Positions 19,871 to 33,359 of a stretch of 64,000 nt of DNA are shown here, piece by piece. The position numbers and the translations under genes are program-made. The first letter of the stretch is position 1, and the number at the start of each line of letters is the position of its first letter. A model generated the notes under the pieces. That model was not told where the DNA came from. It saw nothing but the letters and a program-made list of their open reading frames with translations, and did not search any database. Source of the stretch: Phaseolus vulgaris (Eukaryota; Streptophyta; Magnoliopsida; Fabales; Fabaceae); the NCBI RefSeq assembly GCF_000499845.2, contig NC_023758.2, positions 12,993,927 to 13,057,926 on the forward strand. Direction: 5' to 3'.

Positions 19871-21120
19871 ACTAACTGAGTTAGCTTTCTTTATAACAAG
19901 CTTGGTATATTGAGTTCTTTTGTAGACATAGTCTACCATTTGTATTTAATGCCTAAGGTAGGACCCTTTGGTGCATGGTTTGTGTAAATCCCCAAAAAGA
20001 TGCTAGAAATCCTCACTGTGTATTAGTTAAGCTCAATTAAAATCCACGGTTTTACTCGAAAAAATGATTGATTCAGTTGTAGTACAACTTAGGGTTGTTG
20101 GATCCATAGGTAATTAATTATATCAAAGTATATTTTATATTTTATACTGAAGTGATTCACGGATTTGAGATGGTTTACATATATGATGATAATAATGGTA
20201 ATAGTAATGCTAATAATAATAAAATCCTAATAAATATTTAGATCGAGAGGTGAAGTGTTAGATCAATCACACACAGAATTCTACTTCGAAGTAGAGAAAT
20301 ATCAATAACCACAAATATTGGAATTGGAATAAGTCTATGACTTTACTTTGTTATTGTTATTCAATTATGCAATGTTTTATTCAATATCCATGTTCCTATT
20401 TTGGCCAAACCAAGTAAATTCCTCGTGTAAGCTTATTTAGAGCAGTAAGTCATTGTTATGATCTTACCTCTACATTAAGATGGAACAATTCACCATAGTC
20501 TCAGCTTCGCGCTCTACGATCATTGAGTCCCATGGCTGGGTGAATAGGGTTTAGAAACATGAAAACACCTTTCGGTCTCATTCATGCCCTATGGACAATC
20601 AATGATCTTCCTCACTATTGAGCATTAAACACACTACCAAACCCAAGGAAATTAGATGCAAAAGAGAAACATGCATCTAGGTCAACAATAACTCTAGAAA
20701 TATCATAGTTTCATCCAATTTCAATAAAATATGTTTAGCAACTCATAATGAAATCTTATAGTACAAAGAAGGTAGAGAAGCTAAATTACTACAACATTCA
20801 TCCTTTTGATGTTGTGCTAGCTTGGCTTTAAGGCTCCCTTATCTAGAGATTGATTTCCACTTCTTTTGAGGTTTTAGCTTACTTAACCTAATTGGATTTT
20901 GAAGTTTAGACTCTTTGAGCTTGAATAACAGAACCTCACTATCTAAACCTTTAATGATCTTAATTGGTCCTTCTAAACTACCTAAATTCCTCTTGAAAGG
21001 CTTTCTCTTAGTGGCTATAGGTATTTTCAATGTCTCTTGACACCCTCTCGGTGATTTTGAACATTACCCCCAAGGCTCTTATTTATAGTTTTTAAAAGTA
21101 GGATTAAATAGGGTCCATGG
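19871..21120. other. Unassigned repeat-like DNA
   Basis: No gene recognised. It holds a perfect palindrome CTACTTCGAAGTAG (20281-20294) and a lysine-rich minus-strand frame (21030-20839, KIIKGLDSEVLLFKLKES) of unknown origin. Confidence 0.35.
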
Positions 21121-21126
21121 GGATTA

Positions 21127-21805
21127 GTGATTCGCTCAGGGCAAGCCAATCCACTCGGCATAAACATTAGTTTATCTTTTGTAGGCCCAATAAAGAGGAC
21201 AACTCAGGAGGAAAGAATGTACAGAGCATATCAAAGAAGACTTCCACACCATTTAAGAATATTAGAGCCTTGGTCAAAAGATTGCAAGAAGATTGTAACT
21301 CAGTTGGCTTTAGCAAGACCAAGTCAATATATTTTAGGGTTAGACTTTAGTTTAAATAATTGTATAAATTAGTTTAGGATTTTATTTGTGCCATGTATTG
21401 GGCCTTGGTTTAATTTTAGGCCTTATATTTAGGTTAATAGAAAAGTAGGTACATATAGTAATAAATTGGGTGTGTATTGTAAAGTGACTCACCACTTGGC
21501 ATGGGAAGCATGGGCGTGGCATTCCAAGCATGTAAGTCAACATGATTTTTCCTCAATGGAGAGGATCCCCACAAATTAAGAGGTGACATTTGTCAACCTC
21601 TCATTTGAAAGGATCACGAGTTATGAACATATGACACCACTTGTCACCTTGCCATTTTTAGGTTAAATTTTTTATTTTAGACATCCAAGTCTCCTGTAAA
21701 TAGGAGTGCACCTCTCTTCTATTTTTTTAAACTTTGATTTGAGTAATGAAATGTTGTCCAAATTTTGAGACACTTTTACTTGTCAAAGTTCACTTTATGT
21801 TGGTG
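21127..21805 (+). repeat. gypsy 3' end and LTR-like sequence
   Basis: A short plus-strand frame (21127-21372) contains GPIKRTTQEERMYRAYQRR, similar in position and composition to the PMTRA-type tail of gypsy polyproteins. It is followed by a gene-free segment with a CCTGTAAATAGGAGTG promoter-like box (21692) and AGTAATGAAATG. Borders undetermined. Confidence 0.35.
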
Positions 21806-22990
21806 ATGACTATTTTACAGCAAGTGTACCGTGGCAGAAGTAATAAATTTGTCTCTAAGGATATTGAACCCACTAGGAACAATTGAATTTTCAAGTATAA
21901 TACTCACTAAATAGAAAACAATAAGTAAAATTAGATGTTTGTTGTGTATGAGATTGCAAGAATATAAATAAAGCAAAGTAAAGAGTTTGTTTGATTCAAT
22001 TGGGAAAATTAGGATTGAGGTTTATCATTCTCACTCTTTTGTATTTTGAAAAGCATAATAATATTTTATCTTTGATTGATATTGATCCCCATATAAAATT
22101 CATTTATATCGATTCCTTGCATATAAAATTATTAAGATAGTCTTCTAAATATTGATTTCTCGCATATAAAATTATTAAGATAGTCTCCTAAATATCGATT
22201 CTTTGCATATTTATACAAACTCCTTATTTTTATGAGCAAATGTTGATAGCAATTAAAATTTCAAATCTATTTGTAACATTCAAATATGTTAAGAATTATC
22301 ATTTATGTCAGATTCTTATAAGTACTTTTCAATTAAATCTAAGGATCAAAATCATGATAAAACAAGCGTTGACAATAAAATGACAATACTAATCATCAAT
22401 CAAGACCAAAATATTATGTTTAAATATCACCTTTACATAGGAGTTTGAAGAGATTTCCCCCAATCCCAAACGGTAGAATTAGCTACTCATGTTGGCCATT
22501 ACAAGCATGGAAAGCAAGAAAAGAAGATCCAGGATGTTTCTCCGTGATGACTGCCTTCTCTAGGGTTTTCTATCTCCTTCTATTCTCCTAATGATGTATA
22601 GGGTTATGCCTCATACCTCATATTTAACCTAATTGGGCTTGGGCTAAGTGACTTCTCACCTAGGCGAGCTACAACTTGTTTAGCCGAGTTAGACGAGAAA
22701 AATTCCAACTTTTCTGGAGTGATCTCACCTGAGCGAGATTGGGCTCGCTTGGGCGAGTTTTAAGCATTTCAACTTTCCCTTTTCATCTTGTCTATTCTTC
22801 TTTTAACCCTTTCTTCTTTTAAATCGTTCTTATTCATTTTATAATGACAACTTATATAAAAAGATTTAAATTCATAAATTAGGGGTTAAATTGTAGTTAT
22901 TTTATCAATAAATATTCATAAGTGTCTGTCTTTTAATATAAAATATTTCATTTATCAGTTGACACATCTTTTTGTGAATAGCCTAGACAT
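21806..22990. repeat. Dispersed plant repeat with internal short tandem repeat
   Basis: Starts with the common plant repeat text ACAGCAAGTGTACCGTGGC. At 22109-22210 a unit of about 47 bp (GCATATAAAATTATTAAGATA in its centre) is repeated two and a half times. A CTCGCTTGGGCGAG palindromic stretch lies at 22744. No coding similarity seen. Confidence 0.45.
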
Positions 22991-23340
22991 CTCTAGTCTC
23001 TTCTAGACTTACTTCTCCATTTTGTTCACTTCATTCTTTTGTTGGAATTTAATTTCTTCATAGCTTCCACAAGTCATCTTCCATATCCATCCAAAGACAA
23101 TTAAAAAATAAATAAAATAATTGAGCCAATTCGGGTTTGCATCAACAATTCACAAACAATTGACAAAAATGAAACTTGGAAATATGGTTTAGGTAGTTCG
23201 ACATCATGATCAACAATTAAAATACTCGAAAGCATAATCAAATTGATTTAATTGATTTGTTAAAAGTATAACTAGTCGTTGACTATTTGTCCATTAACGA
23301 TATCTTTCTCTAAATTAAATTAATTTACATCTATAAAGGG
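22991..23340. other. Intergenic sequence, nothing recognised
   Basis: AT-rich, no gene, terminal repeat or structured element found. Confidence 0.5.
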
Positions 23341-25340
23341 GACACAATGCCTTCTTAAACCCCTCAGCGTAGCCTTCCAAGTCAGTTGTAGTGAGCTCGA
23401 CATTCTCGATCTTTAGCTTTGTATCACACTTCTTAATTTTCTCCTTTTCTTCTTGAAGAAGAACAACTTAGACTTCTACCTCCTTTAACTTGTTTTTGGT
23501 ATCCTTCTCAACCTCTTTTAACTTGTTATTTGCCACCTTCTCATTTTTTAGGATTTTCTTTAAAAGCTCTACCTCGACTTCCAAAGCCTTGATCCTACCT
23601 TGACCTTGTGCGAGTTGGAATGATTTAGCGAAGAGAGTAAGCTCTCCCTTGACCTTATCTTTCAATAGCTCTTGGTTTTTTTTGCTCAAGATTTTGTATC
23701 TTAGCAATCATTTAAGCATTCTCAACCATCGCAACTTTCCAATAATGAATTATCGCCATGCTTTTGCCCAACATTATCTCAGTGGAGTCAAGGCATCTAG
23801 CTAAAGCAACAAACTTGAGTAACTCAACATCGTGTGGGACTGGAAATCCCCCACTTCCTCTAGCCTTAACTTGATTGACCTTTATGTTTATGTGATAAAG
23901 GGAGTTGGAGTTTGGTTTTAAGGCATATACATGATCTACTCGGGTCAACGATCCTCCTTTTCTCAGATTATTAGCTTGATCAAGGCAGGTCGCCCATACT
24001 CGGTAGGGAGGAGGATGAGGAATAGTCAGTGAGCTTGAAGAAGGTGGAATTGTCGCTTAGCTGGAAGAGGACACCGTTACCCTGGCTGAAGGAGGAGGAG
24101 AAATCATCGACAGAGGTGCAACCACACTTAGGAGAATGGATGAGGAGGTTCTAACTTCCTTTCCCATGTCACCCTTCTTCCGCTTAGAAGGGTTTTGGAA
24201 GTCAGTCAACAAGGTTTTCTCTATAGCAGGCGCTTCAACCTTTGCATGCAACCTTTTGTAATCGAAATTCTTGCCCATGATATCTACACAATAAAATGGA
24301 GATTAGCAAAATGAATAACGTAATTTAACATGTGATAGAAAAATTGAAGCCTTATCGAAGAACAAGGCAGTAAGGTCCTTGACAAAGGGAACACACTAAG
24401 GAGACCTTTACTATTAATAACCCGAGATAGATTTTTTATTATTTCTATGTTTATTTTCTCCTCAAGGAGATAATCAACTATGGACTTGAACTTATCTGGC
24501 CTTTATCAGTATAGGGGAAATTTCAGAATGAAGTTAGGGTAAAAGAAGAGACTTTTTTGCTGGTCTTGTGGTCAACATTTTAGTTTAAAACAATCAGTTT
24601 TGGATGACGAGGTACATATCATAAATATAGGACCATGTTGGGCTCCATTCAACGAAATCCAACCAATCTCATAACCATGGTTCAATTAGTAAAAGTACAT
24701 AAATGTATTTATGGTAGGTCTAATGTTAAGGTAATGACAAAGTATTTGGAAGACTTTTAAGAAGGTCCAACTATTTGGATGAAGTTGACTTGAAGCTACA
24801 TTCATTGTAGTGAGCATTCAACTTTCAAAAGGAGACAAAGGAAACACAGTGTCGAGTTCTTTAAAGAAGATCTCATAGACAAAGTTAAAGTCCTCATGGT
24901 TGTGTGAGGGATTCCTAAAGACTCGGTCAGAGTTTTTACAGGTTTAAGCCGAGATAAACTCGACCATCGAGTCAGAGTAAATGTTAAATGCGGAGGAGAC
25001 CTCACCGGACACTCAAAAGTACTCAGGAACAATGATTAGAGGAAACTTATCTTTCATTTTCCTCTTGGCTAAACTTGGCCCTGAGGCCTCCATTATGTCT
25101 TGGGAGGACACTTTTCATTTTCCCGTAGGAACAACAATGGCCTAAGACAATTGCGATGGGAGGAACAATTTGCTCCAGGAAATCCCCTTCAATTGAAAAT
25201 GAGTCAGTACAACTCGTTGAAGGGTCATCTCTGATGGGAAAACCTCCCTACTTACCATAGGGCTATCCACATTAGAGGAACTAGAAAATGAAGCAAAAGA
25301 AACCATAGAGAATGTACATAAAGAGAAATGGGTAAACAAA
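23341..25340 (-). pseudogene. Transposon gag-like relic (Transposase_28 / putative gypsy-type protein)
   Basis: Broken minus-strand gene of the plant family known as putative gypsy type transposon protein (PF04195). From 25340 down: MVSREVFPSEMTLQRVVL, then after many frame changes LDTVFPLSPFES, MNVASSQLHPNSWTFLKVF and ILCHYLNIRPTINTFMYF, the hallmark block of the family. Then come a basic linker (PSKRKKGDMGKE, 24200s), LARCLDSTEIMLGKSMAII (23750s) and a C-terminal coiled coil (KGELTLFAKSFQLAQGQ, VELLKKILKNEKVANNKLKE). Role unknown beyond association with transposons. Stops and shifts throughout show it is dead. Confidence 0.7.
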
Positions 25341-25581
25341 AGAAGAAAGGATAAGACGAAATGCTTGCATAAGCACCAACATGGTAAAAAAGGAAAAACA
25401 CATGAAAGTGAGGATACTCAAATTTAAATAAGTATTTGAAGATGCTTTGTTTTTCCTTGTGTTTGAGTATGTCTCAAAGCTTAAAGCGCAATTTTGAAGT
25501 GTCATGTTGTTCTAGGGCAACATGTTATCCTAAGTCAATGTGGTAGTTTGGGTGAAACATCAATTGTTCAAGTGACGTAAC

Positions 25582-27141
25582 TGTTGGGTCTATTAGTGTC
25601 TAAGTTCAAGAGGGGAGAGGTGAATTGAGCTTATAAAATTTTCGCAAGAACACACAATTTTCAGTATACCAGAGACAAAAAAAACAGATTGATTTTACAT
25701 GAAACAGATTGATTCTTCAGAGCAGTCTAGCACAATTTGAATTTGTTCAAATTAAAATTGTAATCAACAAAGAGTTATAACAGAATCAGATTAATTTTGA
25801 TTTTATGAGTATGAAGAATACAGCTATGCCAAGAAATCAATCAACTTCATTCAACACAAGGTTTTAATGAATAGACAATTTGTTTTCAAATCAATTAAAA
25901 CAGCATATACAACTGCCTTGTTTGAGATTAGAAAGCTTTAACAAATCAGGAAGAACAGTTCTTATTTAAACCTAGAATTAACAGATTCAATTTCAAAAGA
26001 ACAGATTTAGTTCTTGACAGAATTAAGCAAAACCATAAATGAGTGCAGGGATGAGAAGAAAAGGCACACAAGTTTTTATACTGGTTCACTCATACAGAGT
26101 TACGTCCAGTCTCACCTTACCCCAAGGTGGAATCCACTAAAAACAGTACCAATTACATACAAACACAACAGTTCTTGAACACTACAAGAACAACACAATC
26201 AATGCTGAAAAACCCTATTTCAGCACACCTTGCACTCCAAGAAACCCTATCAAGGAGTGACTAACACTTACACCTTTACAAACCAGAATAAAGGAAAGAT
26301 TACACCTGAAAAGAAGATGCAAGAACTCAAAACCAGTAGTTCAATTTGCTGCAGAACTGCACCAGCACCTTCACCAAGATCAAAGGTTTCCTAGAACAAG
26401 CACACTTGAAAATCTCTTTGGAAAACCTTTCAAAAATCTTTCAATCCTTCTTCTCACATAGAAAATGTTTGATCCCTGTCAAAAACGTAATTGCTCAGCT
26501 CCTTTTCATGTGAGAGAGACTTTTCTTTTATATAGAAAACAATTTCTAACTTCTTTTCGAAAAACAGTTGAAAAGCAGTTATGAAAACAACAGATTCATT
26601 TTTGAACTTAACAGATTTATTTTGTGAAAACCGCCAACTCAGCTAACTGAAATAACTGTCTGAGTTGTACCTTTGGTGCCCTAACTAACTTGTGAAAAAC
26701 CTTTCAGCTGACCAAAGAATAAACATGTTCTTTCACAGTGAAACAGATTAAAATATAGCACATAGGCCAGCTCAACTTTAACTGAAATAACTAACTAAGT
26801 TTTACCTGTGGTGCCCTAACAGAATTTTAGAAAAGCCTTTTAACAGAGAAAAAATAAACCGATTCTTTCTCCATAAAACAGATTTATTTTTGTACTGCTT
26901 TAAATCTTTTAAGAGCACTTTTAAAAGCTTTTCAAAAACCATTTAACCACATCATGTGCTTGATCTAGACTTGGTTAGGCATCTAGGATGTGTTATACAG
27001 CAAAAGGCAACCTTACACAATTACAAGCCTAATTACAAACGAATCTAAAAACCTATTACAATCTTCAAAGCACTCAAGCTATTTTCTTCATCAAACACAC
27101 ATAAAGCCTTGGTAGGGAAGAAGCTTCCTCCAGCTTCAACA
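25582..27141 (-). repeat. Solo LTR of a SIRE-type element (TSD GTAAC)
   Basis: 1560 bp from TGTTGGGTCTATTAG to GCTTCAACA, flanked by GTAAC at 25577-25581 and 27142-27146. The first part resembles the LTR start at 54074 and 61294 (TGTCTAAG, AAGAGGGGAG.GGTGAATTGAGCTTAT), which sets the orientation as minus. It has several AACAGATT twin motifs 20-21 bp apart (25684/25704, 25981/26001, 26590/26611). Confidence 0.92.
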
Positions 27142-27259
27142 GTAACACCTCAAAGCTATTAAAACTCATCATTAGGTATAAATTCCTCTCATTAATACTT
27201 ATAGGGATTTGTACCATTTCAAATAAATTACAATTACACTATCACTATTACACTAAGCT

Positions 27260-27745
27260 CGACCCGTAAAGGTCGCGAAGCTTAACCTACAGGCTCGACT
27301 CATCGAACTCTATAAGTAGTTGTAAAGTTCGACCTAAAGCTAGTCATGAAAATATGATGTTTTCAAAGTTTGACAAAAAATATGACCAGAGTTATAGTTC
27401 AAGATAAAGCCCGATCACTTTGTAAATTGTGCTCTCGAACTTGTGGGGCTTATGTACTACCGAGTTTCAAAAAATATTAAGAATATAATACCCATTTAAG
27501 ATAGTTGGGCTAAATCTGATGCAGTTGAAAATTGATTTCTATTGTAACAACCTAATCAACCCAATCTTTGATAACTACTTTATTGCATATTTCTCTAGGC
27601 CCAAAACAACTTATAAATATAACTTTATTCTTTAAAGAGTACTCATTCAATCTTTTCTAATTACTTAAATACTCTCATATCTCTAAGCTCTTACTAACTT
27701 GAGCCTTGGAAAATCTTTTGTAGGTGGATCATCCCTCGATCTTCA
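27260..27745 (+). repeat. Remnant of a Tat-type gypsy 3' end and LTR
   Basis: A purine tract TTGTGGGGCTTA abuts TGTACTACCGAG at 27446, the same junction as PPT/3' LTR of the 12227-15991 element (GGGGGGCATA / TGTACTACCGG). A TATA-like CTTATAAATATAAC is at 27610 and TTTTGTAGGTGGATC at 27716. The right end is not clear. Confidence 0.5.
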
Positions 27746-27929
27746 TCAAAAATATCTCGACAACCCATCAACAGAGAAACCAACTCGTCTAACAACTTCG
27801 TCATCCACCTTTGATGGTTCCAACTCATCCCCGATAAAAACAAATGTAAATGTAAATTTAACTATTCTTTTTCCCTCAAAGAATAAATTTCATGTCTCTG
27901 AAAAGGACTTAAAATGTAAAAATTAAAAA

Positions 27930-29680
27930 TGTAAAATTTTCCTCAAACAAATAAGGCATAACGAATTGATTAAATATAATGATACAATATGTGAAAAAAT
28001 TTCTTATTTTATTTTAACTATAAAGAATAAAAATTGATATCTTTACATAATAAAAAAAAAACTTAATTAAGTTTCTCATATATTTGAATATTTTTTATTG
28101 ATTTTTTGTTAAAAAATATTTGGTACATTAAATTTTTAAAATTTTTATATTTTTTAATTGAGTATTTTGTCATTTAATCTTTATGGACTTGTTTGTTTTA
28201 ATGGATGTATTCTTTACAAAAGAGGATGTGCACTGATATTCACTATTTTTATTAAGTAATGTGCGCAAAAATGTGAGGAAGGATATCCGTATGAACAATG
28301 AAAATCATGTCCCTCTTATATGTAAAGATTGTTGTGGAAAGACACGTTAGTATTGGTGATTTTTCCAATTTACCCCAGATTTTGTTTTAACATACTAAAG
28401 GCAAAGAAAAATAAACGAAACAATAAAATAAATAAATAAAAGTAAATATCAAATCATATTACAAACAAAATTATTAAGTATATTTATAATAAGAATTAAA
28501 TTATTATATATAATTATAATAAAATATATAATCGATTATAAATAATATATAATTGATTATGTATATCAATTCTATAACTGATTATATTAAATATTCATAA
28601 AAATAAAATAAAATAAAATAATTATTATTAATATTATTATTATTTATTTATTTTATTTTATATTTTTTATTATTTTAAAAATTTATTTTAATTAATATTA
28701 TTATTTATAATTTTATAAATTATTATTTTACATATTATTATTTTAATATTTTGATTATTTAATTTTAAAATAAATATATAAATTAATTAATTAGATTTTT
28801 TAAATATAAGAATAAATTTATAATCTTAATATTTTATTAATTAAAAAAATTAAAATTTCAATCACACTCATCACATCACTTACAAATTTATTATATTTAT
28901 GAAAAATTTTAATATTCCAAGAATGATAAGAAACTTATAATTTTTAAAAAAATAATTATTGGACGAGAAATAATTTAAAAAAATTTAATTAACTCAAATT
29001 TAAACAAAAATATTTCATATTTCATCCTTCAAATATTTTTTAAGACAAGGATAAGTTTATACAATCACATTTTACATTTTAAAAATAATCAAAACAATTT
29101 CACAATTATCCCACACTTCAATAAATTTTCTTCGCTCATATCTTAATTCAAATATATTCACTTTCTTCACACTTCCTTTTCAAATCTTTACCCATTTATT
29201 CTCTAAAATCTCTTTTCCAATCCAAAGAGACCCTAAAATGTAACCGTTATTTTACTTATTTGTTTCTATATATTAAAAAAAGTGAGATGTTATGATTAAT
29301 ATAAAACGACAATAAATTGTTATCACATATATCTGGTAATGATAATGATTCCTCGTTGCAAATGATAATATGAAAGTTTAAGAATATCACAACCTTGTTA
29401 TTCAACCTATTTTAATAAAAGTTATTTATCCTTGTATAATAACGATAATATGATTTCATGTAACTCATTCTTGACGCATAAACGTAGATAAACAAGACAA
29501 TAGAACAAGATACCAATTATAAAAAAAATTAAATTTTAAAAACTCATTTGAAAATACAAAAAAATAAATTATATACTAAATAAAATTAATAAAAATTGAA
29601 TTGAAATTTTAAGAGACTTAAAACTTAATTCCTATAATAAAAAAAATACTAAAAGACAACGTGGCTTTCACCCTATAAAT
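27930..29680. other. AT-rich upstream region of the plastid membrane protein gene
   Basis: No gene or element recognised. 28420-28880 is almost pure A/T. The promoter of the gene at 29726 should lie at its right end (CCTATAAATTGTG at about 29672 resembles a TATA box). Confidence 0.5.
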
Positions 29681-29684
29681 TGTG
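29672..29684 (+). promoter_or_regulatory. Possible TATA box
   Basis: CCTATAAATTGTG lies about 50 bp upstream of the ATG at 29726. The distance would give a very short 5' UTR, so the assignment is tentative. Confidence 0.4.
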
Positions 29685-29725
29685 AACACTGAACTGAGCC
29701 ACTCAATGCCCAAGCCTCTGAAGCA

Positions 29726-30499
29726 ATGGCCACGACCACAACGACTTCGTCTCCACCGTTCCTGCGCCCATTCCTTTCACCCAAATCCTTGCCCCCAAAA
29801 TCTTCACTCCATCTTCCCAAATTGCACAACCGAACACCGCTTCACCACGCTTTCAACTCCACCCATTGCTTTTCCCCAGCCGTTACCAAAGCCAAACGCG
29901 GCGTTTTGGAAACACATTTGTGCTTCTCTGCTCGCCGGAAACCTATACTCTCTTCGGAAGAAGGCGAAGACAATCTCAGAAGAGTGCTTCGAATTTCGCT
30001 TTGGGTTGCAGAAGGTGTCTACATTCTATGGCTCTTCCTGCTTCCTTATGCCCCTGTATGTACCCTTTTTTACCTTTTAAAATTTTCAATTTGCCATATG
30101 AGGAGGATGTTTATAAACTTAAACTGATTTTGGTCTTGATTGATTCCTATCTGCGTCTTAAGATATCCACTAAAATTGATTTTCACCTCTAAAATGGATC
30201 CAAAAATTGAAAGAGTGGATGGAAGTAACTTGTTACTTTAACTTTCAACATGAGATCGGAATCAATTATTTCATAATTTAAATTCTTTTAGTACTACCTC
30301 TGTTTCGGTTCTCATATATAAGAAAAAAAGAGTTAACTTTGTATTGATTAAAGAAAGCAAATTTTATTAATCTCTAATTTTGTTCTTAGAATACCCGTTT
30401 TGTTACATATTATAATGGTAGAATCAAAAGTTAGATATTGACTAAAATTATGATTTCTTAAGAAAAGTATCATTACAGGTAATAGTAGTTGTTGAATAG

Positions 30500-30551
<52 letters not shown>

Positions 30552-32943
30552 TAAACTTATAATGTGATTTGTTTTTCTAGATTTAAGTTAGATTTAAAGT
30601 CACTTGTTTAAGAATAGTTAAAGTTTACTTATATTTTTTAATAAGAAAATTGTGATTATTTATTTTATTTTAAATGTGAACGAAGCTAGTATACTAGAAC
30701 ATCTGGTATTTATTGTTATTTGAATTTAAACATTTTTTTACACTGTAGTAAAGATTGCCATGAATGTTTGTTTGTTACTGATTTATGTTGACTGACTATT
30801 GGATGGTAAGTTTGTTACAGTGACCATGCATGAAAAATTAACAAGACTTTTTCCTCTTCACCTTCACACAACATATAATTCAAAATGATTGTAAAGAAAG
30901 TTTTTTCCATGCAACAAGACTTATTGAAATTTGGAACATTTTGAAAAGTTGTATGGCATATTTTATTTTTCTATTTGCTAATATTGTATAGAATTGATGT
31001 TTGAAATCTCAAAGACTCCTCGTATTTTGACAGGGAGATCCTGTATGGGCCATAAGTTCTGACACATGGAACTCTCTTGTGGGTCTTTCTCTAAATTTCT
31101 TTTTCATATTACCTTTCATGAACTTTGGTACGTTTCGTATTGCTCATTGTACCTTGGTGACAAATAATGTCTGAGTTGATTCCTTTGATTTTCAACTTTT
31201 CATAATGGATATTCTTTAATTGGGATGAATTTACAAGCATTACAATTACAGATGAGAATAACTGATGACCTTGTCATATTTAAATTTTCCCCATTATATT
31301 GGTCAATAAACTGTATGTATTTTGGTCATTCTTTATATATAAACGAGAAGAAATTTGTTTGAAAAGATTCATTCTGAGTCCTTTCATCCTTTTATATATG
31401 AAAATTTACGTTGGAAACCTTTATATTGCCATGTAGTATGGATAATTCCCGAGGCTGTGACTTGCCATGTATATTGTGTGCCTCCAGGATACCCAGCAGA
31501 AAACTATTGTATACTATCTTGTCTTGTATTTAGGTTCCTGCGTAAGTGATTGTTAATTACTTCTATGTATTTCTAGTTTTTGGAAGAGAAAAGAAAAGAA
31601 AAATGTTTTATAAACTGTGAATCATAAAGATTGTGGACACGAGCATGGCATGCGTGTTTAGGGGAAAAAAGATTCACACACATGACATCAAGATGGATGT
31701 CTGTCGTATGTGCCAAATAAAATGGAAAAGTCGCAGGAAATGAAATCAATACATGAACAGTATGTCATACCGTGTCACACCATGTCATAGCCACATTTTT
31801 CGGGTTTAGGGTGACTATTTCCACACCGTGTCACACCATGTCATAGCCACATTTTATCTAAGAAGAACATTTTAATATAATTGTTTTGCTTTACACATTG
31901 TCTTAAATCCCCCGCTTCTCAAAGATTTTGAATCTATCACTTCATTGAAAGAAGCTATTTTATTCAAAGTCAAACAGAGCTGAAGTTTGATCTGCTTCTT
32001 TTAAGAATAACATGGACAATATACTGCTTTTGTGTTTTTTGAAGAAAACTATCAGGGTTATCTTTGCACTTCAATGATTTCCACATTGACCATTTTGGCA
32101 GAGTAGTTGGAATTCGTCTGATTGATGCGCCTGTTCTTCATCCTGTAAGTGTCACTGCTCAAAGTAATTGGCACCTAATACAATCATTTGATGGAACAAT
32201 CTCCCTGATTTTAGATAATTTTCTTACTTCAGATGTCTGAAGGACTCTTCAATTTTGTGATTGGCTGGACGTTTATGTTTGCCCCATTGCTGTTCACAGA
32301 TCAAAAGAAAGATAGATATAAAGGGTCTCTAGATGTACTCTGGGGCCTGCAAATGTTCCTGACAAACAGTATGTCTGATAAATCTCTCTAGCTTGACAAG
32401 TCTTTTTTATTACCTCCAATAGAACAACAATGTTCCTTTATCCGAAAGATGAATGATTTAATTTCAACTTATTCTTCCTTTACACGTCATGTAATTACAT
32501 TACCTATCATAACTCCTTCTGTGATGCCAGCATTTCTGATCCCATACATGGCTATCCGCTTGAATGATCCTGTTGATGAGACTTCTCCAAGAAAACTTTC
32601 ACAATTTGGGTCAGTGATGACAAATGGTGCTCCACTTGTTGGAGTGATTGGTGGGAGTGCATGTCTTGTATCTCTATTGTGGGCTCTTTTTGGGCGAATG
32701 GATGCAAATTTTGGGGGCATAGCAGATAGATGGGACTACTTGGTGGCTTATCTTGGATCAGAAAGGCTGGCTTATGCCTTCATATGGGATATCTGTCTTT
32801 ACATAATTTTTCAGCCTTGGTTGATTGGTGACAACCTCCAGAATGTCCAAGAAAACAAGGTTGCTGTAGTAAAGTATCTTAGGTATGTTCCCGTGATTGG
32901 CTTAATAGCTTATCTTTTATGCTTGGAGCCCAAAGAGGCATGA
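29726..32943 (+). CDS. Plastid-targeted multi-pass membrane protein of unknown function
   Basis: Five exons with GT-AG introns and consistent phases: 29726-30055, 31034-31127, 32056-32144, 32233-32368, 32531-32943, giving 353 aa. Residues 1 to about 70 are rich in Ser, Thr, Pro and basic residues and almost free of acids (start MATTTTTSSPPFLRPFLSP), a chloroplast transit peptide. About seven hydrophobic segments follow: near 93-110 (EGVYILWLFLLPYAP), 123-141 (LVGLSLNFFFILPFMNFG), 176-194 (LFNFVIGWTFMFAPLLFTD), 204-225 (LWGLQMFLTNTFLIPYMAI), 250-272, 287-317 and 333-350. The conserved loop AIRLNDPVDETSPRKLSQ separates two halves. I know no biochemical function; the overall type resembles conserved envelope or thylakoid proteins. 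The exon 3 acceptor at 32055 was chosen because the next AG downstream would create a stop. No damage seen. Confidence 0.88.
30503..30549. repeat. (AT)n microsatellite in intron 1
   Basis: About 23 uninterrupted AT dinucleotides within intron 1 of the plastid membrane protein gene. Confidence 0.95.
31766..31857. repeat. Short direct duplication in intron 2
   Basis: CCGTGTCACACCATGTCATA and the following GCCACATTTT occur at about 31770 and again at about 31825, separated by some 25 bp. Confidence 0.8.
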
Positions 32944-33036
32944 TTACTGTGCTTGGTTGATTAGTTTATTTTGCACTTAAAAACAGTTAAAAGTAATCTC
33001 TTGCTCATTTTGAGAAAAAACATTTCTTGAATTTAA

Positions 33037-33043
33037 ATAAAAT
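33037..33043 (+). promoter_or_regulatory. Possible polyadenylation signal
   Basis: AATAAA about 95 bp after the stop codon of the plastid membrane protein gene. Confidence 0.4.
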
Positions 33044-33359
33044 GATCCATACAATTACCAATTCCTAAGTATGGTTACTTCAGTTGTCTTTCAGATCCAT
33101 TACGAATTGTTGCACGAATAGTTTGTTTCAGGCTGTCAGAATTGTGTGTGGGCTCTCATTACTTGCATGTCCTTTAACGTTGACTTCAGCTTTTACTTAA
33201 AAAAGGAGGCTTAATTAAGCACATAATAAATTTTGTTATTTTCAGTTTGAGTTCTTAAAAAGATTCATTTTATTGAGTGGTTTAAATATTTTTTATTTTC
33301 TTTTTCAGACGGGATGTTGTGATTGCTATTTATATCTTCTCGTCTCAATCTTGCTAATC

